A DNA stretch of 19,892 nt, taken from positions 1 through 19,892 of the forward strand of contig SHLU01000018.1 of the NCBI GenBank assembly GCA_004282995.1, written 5' to 3'. Positions 15,176 to 19,892 of the stretch are shown here, piece by piece. The notes under the pieces are model-generated. The model was not told where the DNA came from and ran no database searches. It saw only the letters and a program-made list of their open reading frames with translations. The DNA is from Sphingomonadaceae bacterium. GTDB taxonomy: Bacteria; Pseudomonadota; Alphaproteobacteria; Sphingomonadales; Sphingomonadaceae. The translations under genes were made by a program, and so were the position numbers. Position 1 is the stretch's first letter. Every line of letters begins with the position of its first letter.

Positions 15176-15931
15176 TCAGGCGCTCACCATCGCCATGCCG
15201 CCATTTACGTGCAGCGTCTGGCCGGTGACATAGCCCGCTTCCTTGCTGGCGAGATAGGCAACCGCGGCGCCGATATCTTCGCCCGCGCCCATCTTGGCCA
15301 TCGGAATACGCGCGTTGATAGTGGCTTTCTGGTCGTCGGTGAGCTGTTCCGTCATGGCGGTGCGGATGAAGCCCGGAGCCACGCAATTTACGGTTATGCC
15401 GCGGCTCGCCAGTTCCTGCGCCAGCGCCTTCGACATGCCGGTCAGGCCCGCCTTCGAAGCAACGTAGTTTATCTGACCCGGGTTGCCGGTCGCGCCTACG
15501 ACGCTGGTGATCGAGACGATCCGCCCGAATTTGGCTTTCATCATTGGCCGGGCAGCGGCTCGCATCAGGCGAAAACTGGATTCGAGGTTGATGCGGATGA
15601 CTTCGTCCCATTCCTCGTCCTTCATCCGCATGGCGAGGTTGTCGCGCGTGATGCCAGCATTGTTGACGAGGATGTCCATCCGTCCGAGCGTGTCCATCGT
15701 AGCGGGGATCAGTTCCTCGACCTGGGTGGTATCGGACAGGTTGCACGTAATCTCGACATGATCGTGACCGAACTCGTCGTTCAGTTCCTCCCGGAAAGAA
15801 CGCAGCTTGGAAGCGTTCGACCCCGAAAGCGCCAGCCGCGCACCTTGTCGTGCAAGGGCGCGGGCGATCGATGATCCGATCCCGCCGCTCGCACCGGTGA
15901 CAAGTGCGGTCATACCTTCAAGACTGAACAT
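15176..15931 (-). CDS. fabG: 3-oxoacyl-[acyl-carrier-protein] reductase
   Basis: A short-chain dehydrogenase that reduces 3-oxoacyl-ACP with NADPH in each round of fatty-acid elongation. The 251-residue product shows the nucleotide motif TGASGGIG (12-19), NNAG (90-93), and the catalytic residues Asn115, Ser143, Tyr156 and Lys160 (YVASK). It also has the FabG-typical APGFIRTAMT loop and a C-terminal GQTLHVNGGMAM. Its ATG shares one base with the fabD stop (TGATG at 15929-15933), so translation of the two is probably coupled. The usual alphaproteobacterial followers acpP and fabF are not next to it; dnaN is. Adjacency to fabD makes the fatty-acid assignment firm relative to other short-chain dehydrogenases such as PhaB. 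Confidence 0.95.
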   Translation of the reverse strand: MFSLEGMTALVTGASGGIGSSIARALARQGARLALSGSNASKLRSFREELNDEFGHDHVEITCNLSDTTQVEELIPATMDTLGRMDILVNNAGITRDNLAMRMKDEEWDEVIRINLESSFRLMRAAARPMMKAKFGRIVSITSVVGATGNPGQINYVASKAGLTGMSKALAQELASRGITVNCVAPGFIRTAMTEQLTDDQKATINARIPMAKMGAGEDIGAAVAYLASKEAGYVTGQTLHVNGGMAMVSA

Positions 15932-16869
15932 CAGTTGATCTCCTTCGCAAGCGCTTCGAGGTCATCCATCGTGACCGCGCTGGTCACGGCGACCTCACGG
16001 TCGATTCGGCCAACCATCGGCCCCAGGACCTTGCCGCCCAATTCCACGAAATGTTCGACACCCGCAGCCCGCATGGCCAGCACGCTTTCACGCCAACGGA
16101 CGCGGCTGGTGACCTGTTGCACCAGCAGTGCGCGTTCCTCGACAGCATCGTGCACCTGGGCAGCGGTGACATTGGCATAAACTGGCAGGGTGAAGCTGTG
16201 AGGCGGTGTATCCGCGAATGCCTCGGCCATGGCATCGGCCGCCGGCTGCATCAGCGAGCAATGGAACGGTGCCGAGACCGGCAGCAGGACGCCGCGCTTG
16301 ATGCCATGATCCTTGACCATCCCGACCGCCCGCTCGATCGCCCCCCGGTGGCCTGAGATGACAACCTGGGTTGGGTCGTTGTCATTGGCGATTTCGCAGA
16401 CTTCGCCTTGCGCAGCGGCCTCGGCCAGCGCGCTCGCCTTGTCGATGTCGGCTCCGAGAAGGGCAGCCATGGCTCCTTCGCCCACGGGCACAGCGGCCTG
16501 CATCGCCTGTCCGCGCAACTTGAGCAGCCGCGCCGTATCCGCCAGCGAGAATGCCCCAACAGCGCGCAGGGCAGTGTATTCGCCGAGCGAGTGGCCAGCG
16601 ACGCAATCACCCTTGTCGGCCAGCGATATGCCGAATTCGTGTTCCAGTACGCGCAGCGTAGCAATAGCATTTGCCATGATTGCCGGTTGTGCGTTCTCGG
16701 TCAGCGTCAGATCGGCTTCGGGCCCGTCGCGCATGATCGAGCTGAGCGTCTGGCTGAGCGCCTCGTCGACTTCCTCGAACACTTCTCGGGCCGCACTGCT
16801 GGCATCTGCAAGGTCGCTTCCCATGCCGACTTTCTGGCTGCCCTGTCCTGGAAAGATAAATGCGCGCAT
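15931..16869 (-). CDS. fabD: Malonyl-CoA:ACP transacylase
   Basis: Loads malonate from coenzyme A onto acyl carrier protein to feed fatty-acid synthesis. The 312-residue product has the GQGSQ motif (8-12), the nucleophile in GHSLGEY (Ser94), the carboxylate-binding arginine in KLRGQ (Arg119) and the catalytic histidine in SAPFHCSLM (His203). The ATG at 16869 has a GGAGA seven bases upstream and gives MRAFIFPGQGSQ, the family start; an open frame extending to 17049 is not needed. It lies 28 bases after the S66 carboxypeptidase on the same strand and is followed by fabG with a one-base overlap. Confidence 0.96.
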   Translation of the reverse strand: MRAFIFPGQGSQKVGMGSDLADASSAAREVFEEVDEALSQTLSSIMRDGPEADLTLTENAQPAIMANAIATLRVLEHEFGISLADKGDCVAGHSLGEYTALRAVGAFSLADTARLLKLRGQAMQAAVPVGEGAMAALLGADIDKASALAEAAAQGEVCEIANDNDPTQVVISGHRGAIERAVGMVKDHGIKRGVLLPVSAPFHCSLMQPAADAMAEAFADTPPHSFTLPVYANVTAAQVHDAVEERALLVQQVTSRVRWRESVLAMRAAGVEHFVELGGKVLGPMVGRIDREVAVTSAVTMDDLEALAKEIN

Positions 16870-16897
16870 CTGTAATCTCCTGTCCTGTGACGGGCGG

Positions 16898-17728
16898 TTA
16901 AGAGCCTCGCGGCGGACTCGCAACCCCGAACGGGACAACATGGTTGTCAGCCGTGTGACCGATCTTGGCTCGGCCGAGATAGGGGATACCGGCTCTGTCG
17001 CACCAGAACTTGGCGATTTCCTCAGGTGACTGGCCAAACTCGCGGTCATTTTCGGGCACGTCCGTCACCGCCCCCAGCCGCAGCCCCGCAAGGCGCGGCA
17101 GTGTGTTGGCGAGGCTGAAAAACATCCGGTCAATGGCATAGAGGTGCTCGCTCACTTCCTCGACCATCACGATATGACCGGTAAGGTCGGGCAGCAGCGG
17201 TGTGTCGACCAGCATTGCCAGCGTGATGAGGTTGAAAGCAACGGTAGGAGTCTTGCCATCGACCGATGGTTCTACCCCGCTGGCATCGCCGGAAAACCAG
17301 TTGAGAACGCGCCGCAACGCGGTGCGTCCGCGCTCGCTTTGGGCGCTTACCGGCATCGAGCCGTGGACCGGTTGCCCGATACCCGCCTGGTAGAGTGCAG
17401 CGAGTAGGTAACCCATGTCGGAAAAGCCGACATAGGTTTTTTCCCGCGCAAAATTGTTCATCCGCGCTATTGCCGCCTGCGCAATGCGGTTGGAACCGTA
17501 ACCGCCCTTGGCGAACCAGACCGCATCGAATTCGGGATTGTTGGCGCATTCGACCAGGGCGGTTAGCCGGACAAGGTCATCCCCTGCATAATGCGCATGG
17601 CTGGCGAAGCATTGGTCATGAAACCACACCGAATGCTGCGGGTATTCGGCAGCGACAAAATGCTCCATCGCAGCCGCGTGGTCGCGGGTAATCGGAGTAG
17701 CGGGCGCGCAGATGGCAATGCGGGTCAT
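16898..17728 (-). CDS. LD-carboxypeptidase, family S66 (LdcA/MccF-like)
   Basis: A serine peptidase of the family that removes the terminal D-alanine from murein tetrapeptides in the cytosol, allowing peptidoglycan recycling. The 276-residue product has the expected N-terminal IAICAPATPI, a catalytic serine in GFSDMG (Ser103), a glutamate in VEEVSEHLYAIDR (Glu190) and a histidine in KIGHTADN (His258), matching the Ser-Glu-His triad. It is slightly shorter than typical LdcA. The ATG at 17728 gives the family start but lacks a strong ribosome binding site; an in-frame extension to 17827 would run into the divergent Mur ligase gene. Its neighbours are fabD, 28 bases downstream, and the head-to-head Mur ligase gene. 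S66 also contains the microcin C immunity protein MccF, so a detoxification role is a minor alternative. Confidence 0.88.
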   Translation of the reverse strand: MTRIAICAPATPITRDHAAAMEHFVAAEYPQHSVWFHDQCFASHAHYAGDDLVRLTALVECANNPEFDAVWFAKGGYGSNRIAQAAIARMNNFAREKTYVGFSDMGYLLAALYQAGIGQPVHGSMPVSAQSERGRTALRRVLNWFSGDASGVEPSVDGKTPTVAFNLITLAMLVDTPLLPDLTGHIVMVEEVSEHLYAIDRMFFSLANTLPRLAGLRLGAVTDVPENDREFGQSPEEIAKFWCDRAGIPYLGRAKIGHTADNHVVPFGVASPPRGS

Positions 17729-17786
17729 GGGAAAAGGCTCTAGCATCCGCTTCACAAAGTGCCACTCCCTGCGTAACCGCATGCCC

Positions 17787-19229
17787 ATGACCAAACAGCC
17801 CGACCCGACTGCCGATCCGACTGCCAATCTGCTTGGCCGCCCGTGGTTCTTTTGCGGAATAGGCGGTTCTGGGATGCAGCCGCTGGCAGCAATCCTAAAA
17901 GGGCGTGGTGCCGAGGTCGCGGGTTCGGATCGCAGCTTCGATCAGGGTCGTTCGCCGGAGAAGTTTGCCGCCCTTGAACGGCAGGGATTTGCGCTTTTCC
18001 CGCAGGACGGCAGCGGCATTACCCGCGCGGATCAAGTGCTGGTCGCAAGCGCGGCGGTAGAAGACAGTGTGCCCGAAATGGTGCGCGCAAGAGAGTTGGG
18101 TGTACCGCGCATGACGCGGGCGCAACTCAATGCGGCGCTGTTCAACTCGGCCCAGACGGGGGTGGCGGTTGCAGGCACCAGCGGCAAGTCGACCGTGACC
18201 GGCATGATTGGCTGGATCCTGCACCATACCGGACGCGAACCGACAATCATGAATGGCGCGGTGATGAAGAATTTCGTCAGCGATGATCGTCCTTTTGCCA
18301 GCGCTGTGGTCGGCGGAACCGAATTGTACGTTTCGGAAGTGGACGAAAGCGACGGATCGATTGCGCTCTACCGCCCTGCGGTCGGCGTGCTGCTCAATGT
18401 CAGCCTCGATCACAAGAGCATGGAGGAACTGCGCCAGTTGTTTGGCGACTACCTCGCAGCGTCGCACCATCCGGTCATCAACGCCGACGACGCGGAAGCC
18501 CTTGCGCTGGCGAAAGACCTATGCGGCACCCTCACTTTCGGAATCGATGCGGGTGATGCGGCAATCGGCATTAGGCACGGCAGCCATGCCGACGGGCCGG
18601 TTCGACAGGCTGCTATGGTGGTGGATCGCCGAGATGGGGGCGAGCATCCGCTGGTCCTTCACATGCCCGGCAGGCACAATCTTTCCAACGCGCTCGCCGC
18701 GATTGCTGGCGCCAATGCGGCAGGTGTTCCGGTGAACGAGGCGGTTTCTGCGCTGGCGCAGTTCAAAGGCCTCGCACGCCGGTTCGATATCGTCGGCACA
18801 AGCGCTTCAGGTGTCACGGTGATCGACGATTTCGGCCACAATCCGGAAAAATGCGCCGCCACCCTGCGCACCCTCAAGGCTCATCCTGGCCGCGTGCTCG
18901 CCTTTTTCCAGCCGCATGGCTACGGCCCCTTGCGCCAGATGGGCTCAGAGTTGGCCGAGACATTCGCCAGCGAACTCGGGACGGATGACCTGACATTGCT
19001 GTGCGACCCGGTTTATTTCGGAGGCACTGTCGATCGCAGCGAGGGCAGCGAACGGATTGTCGATCTGATTGCCAAGTCAGGCGGAAAAGCGCTGCATATC
19101 AATTCCCGCGAGGGCTGCGGCGATTACCTCGTCGCCAATGCGCGACCTGGTGACCGCATCGTTGTCATGGGCGCACGGGACGATACGCTGAGCGAATTTG
19201 CGGCATCGATCCTCGCTCGGCTAGGCTGA
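17787..19229 (+). CDS. Mur ligase family protein, MurC-like but divergent
   Basis: An ATP-dependent ligase of the Mur family, 480 residues from this start. It shows the Rossmann motif CGIGGSGM (23-30), a P-loop AGTSGKST (129-136), the EVDESDGS segment (184-191), LHMPGRHNLSNALAAIAG (291-308), RRFDIVG and a C-terminal DDFGHNPEK (347-355). These follow the MurC/Mpl architecture. However, the P-loop histidine of AGTHGKT is serine, DDxxHHP is DDFGHNP as in cyanophycin or folyl ligases, and the FQPHRY arginine is glycine (FQPHGYG, 374-380). The usual housekeeping murC of the mra cluster is not here, so this is probably an extra ligase, perhaps joining recycled peptides to UDP-MurNAc as Mpl does; that is inference from the adjacent S66 carboxypeptidase. 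The start is uncertain (ATGs at 17712, 17781 and 17787, none with a strong site). A short direct repeat encodes DPTADPTA near the N-terminus. Confidence 0.85.
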   Translation: MTKQPDPTADPTANLLGRPWFFCGIGGSGMQPLAAILKGRGAEVAGSDRSFDQGRSPEKFAALERQGFALFPQDGSGITRADQVLVASAAVEDSVPEMVRARELGVPRMTRAQLNAALFNSAQTGVAVAGTSGKSTVTGMIGWILHHTGREPTIMNGAVMKNFVSDDRPFASAVVGGTELYVSEVDESDGSIALYRPAVGVLLNVSLDHKSMEELRQLFGDYLAASHHPVINADDAEALALAKDLCGTLTFGIDAGDAAIGIRHGSHADGPVRQAAMVVDRRDGGEHPLVLHMPGRHNLSNALAAIAGANAAGVPVNEAVSALAQFKGLARRFDIVGTSASGVTVIDDFGHNPEKCAATLRTLKAHPGRVLAFFQPHGYGPLRQMGSELAETFASELGTDDLTLLCDPVYFGGTVDRSEGSERIVDLIAKSGGKALHINSREGCGDYLVANARPGDRIVVMGARDDTLSEFAASILARLG

Positions 19230-19258
19230 AATGCAACGCGATCACGAGCAAACACGGC

Positions 19259-19286
19259 TTGCATTCCCGGGCGATACCGCTATGTG
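19259..19286 (+). promoter_or_regulatory. Probable rpsF promoter
   Basis: TTGCAT (19259-19264) and TATGTG (19281-19286) are 16 bases apart. Transcription would start near 19293 and give a leader of about 100 bases before rpsF. Position and composition fit a ribosomal-protein promoter, but this is pattern matching. Confidence 0.45.
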
Positions 19287-19325
19287 CGCCCCTTCCTCGG
19301 CCTTCAGGCTGTGGAGAAGAAGAAA

Positions 19326-19368
19326 GCCGGAGGGGCCCCGCAATGGTGCGGATCAGCCAGCGATCGGC
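19326..19368 (+). promoter_or_regulatory. Candidate structured leader of rpsF (possible S6:S18 autoregulation)
   Basis: GCCGG (19326-19330) can pair with TCGGC (19364-19368), enclosing a perfect hairpin CCGCA (19338-19342), loop ATGG, TGCGG (19347-19351). Many bacteria have an rpsF leader bound by the S6:S18 complex with a conserved CCG in the fold; whether this is that motif is inference. Confidence 0.4.
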
Positions 19369-19391
19369 ATTACAGTGTGAAGGAACGCGAG

Positions 19392-19757
19392 ATGGCTCTG
19401 TATGAGCATATCTTCCTCGCGCGTCAGGATCTGAGCCAGTCTCAAGTCGACGCGCTGGCGGCTACCGCCACCGAGATTATCGAAAAGAACGACGGCAAGG
19501 TCACCAAGACCGAGACCTGGGGCCTCAAGAACCTGGCCTACAAGATCGACCGCAACCGCAAGGCTCACTTCGTGATGCTCAACATCGAGGGCCCCGGCAG
19601 CGTCGTGGCCGAGCTCGAGCGTCAGACGCGCATCAACGAAGACGTCATCCGCTACATGACCGTTCGTGTCGATGAACACGAAGAAGGTCCGAGCGTGATG
19701 ATGCGCAAGAACGACCGCGACAAGAAGCGTCGCAGCGACCGCGAGGAGCGTAACTGA
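19392..19757 (+). CDS. rpsF: 30S ribosomal protein S6
   Basis: A small-subunit protein that pairs with S18 on the 16S rRNA platform. The 121-residue product begins [15 protein letters not shown] and contains the family stretches [18 protein letters not shown] and MLNIEGPG, followed by a charged tail rich in lysine, arginine and glutamate ([11 protein letters not shown]). The ATG at 19392 is preceded by AAGGA (19380-19384) seven bases upstream; an open frame reaching back to 19284 is leader, not protein. Its stop codon overlaps the rpsR start by one base (TGATG, 19755-19759). Confidence 0.97.
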
Positions 19758-19892
19758 TGGCCCGTCCGTTTTTCCGCCGCCGCAAGACTTGCCCGTTCTC
19801 GGCCAAGAATGCGCCGAAGATCGACTACAAGGATACGCGTCTGCTGCAGGGCTTCATGTCCGAGCGTGGCAAGATCGTCCCCAGCCGCATCA
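19757..19892 (+). CDS. rpsR: 30S ribosomal protein S18, N-terminal part (cut by window edge)
   Basis: The visible 45 residues ([17 protein letters not shown], later [19 protein letters not shown]) are the N-terminal part of ribosomal protein S18, which normally has about 70-80 residues, so roughly the last third lies outside. GAGGAG (19742-19747) within the end of rpsF is its ribosome binding site. The ATG shares one base with the rpsF stop, implying coupled translation. rplI would normally follow. Confidence 0.95.

Noticed and set aside
16870..17049. N-terminal extension of FabD
   Set aside because: The family start MRAFIFPGQGSQ at 16869 has a good ribosome binding site; the extension overlaps the S66 gene.
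1..19892. Mobile elements, CRISPR arrays, tRNA or rRNA genes
   Set aside because: I looked for transposase or integrase motifs, regularly spaced repeats and tRNA-like cloverleafs and saw none.

Overview
The window is high-GC chromosomal DNA from an alphaproteobacterium, most likely an Erythrobacteraceae-type member of the Sphingomonadales. This rests on the style of the dnaN, fabD, fabG, rpsF and rpsR products and on the accessory gene set. Coding density is high. There are 15 genes, two of them cut by the window edges. No gap exceeds about 180 bases, and I see no insertion sequence, prophage, CRISPR array, tRNA or rRNA.

Layout. (1) 1-3097, minus strand: two tandem paralogous PAS-containing signalling proteins. 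The complete one has a membrane region followed by PAS, GGDEF, EAL and PilZ domains (c-di-GMP turnover and sensing); the second runs off the left edge. (2) 3268-4584, plus: an FprA/adrenodoxin-reductase-type ferredoxin-NADP+ reductase, probably starting at a TTG. (3) 4585-4728: a short spacer packed with inverted repeats, including a terminator-like hairpin just before the next gene's ribosome binding site. (4) 4729-8895, plus: a polyhydroxyalkanoate (PHA) synthase resembling the Pseudomonas class II (medium-chain-length) type, its cognate-type intracellular PHA depolymerase, and an Atg22/UMF1-like MFS transporter. (5) 8873-13792: accessory catabolic-looking enzymes, namely an epoxide-hydrolase-like protein (minus), a D-aminoacylase-family amidohydrolase lacking two usual histidines (plus), a zinc-independent MDR oxidoreductase (plus) and a DUF2855 protein (minus). 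(6) 13870-17728, minus: the core genes dnaN, fabG and fabD, and an S66 LD-carboxypeptidase. (7) 17787-19229, plus: a divergent MurC-like Mur ligase, back to back with the carboxypeptidase. (8) 19392-19892, plus: rpsF and the start of rpsR, behind a structured leader.

How the genes may work together. phaC and phaZ form a synthesis/mobilisation pair for carbon storage. fabD and fabG are translationally coupled and supply fatty-acid elongation; fatty-acid intermediates are also precursors for medium-chain PHA, although that link is only inference. The S66 carboxypeptidase and the Mur ligase-like protein look like a peptidoglycan-peptide trimming/ligation pair. rpsF-rpsR is the standard ribosomal operon, with a candidate autoregulatory leader.

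The points most worth a second look are the class II-like phaC-phaZ pair with its unusual active-site box and hairpin-rich leader, the divergent Mur ligase next to the S66 peptidase, the amidohydrolase lacking conserved histidines, and a perfect hairpin abutting the ribosome binding site of the DUF2855 gene.
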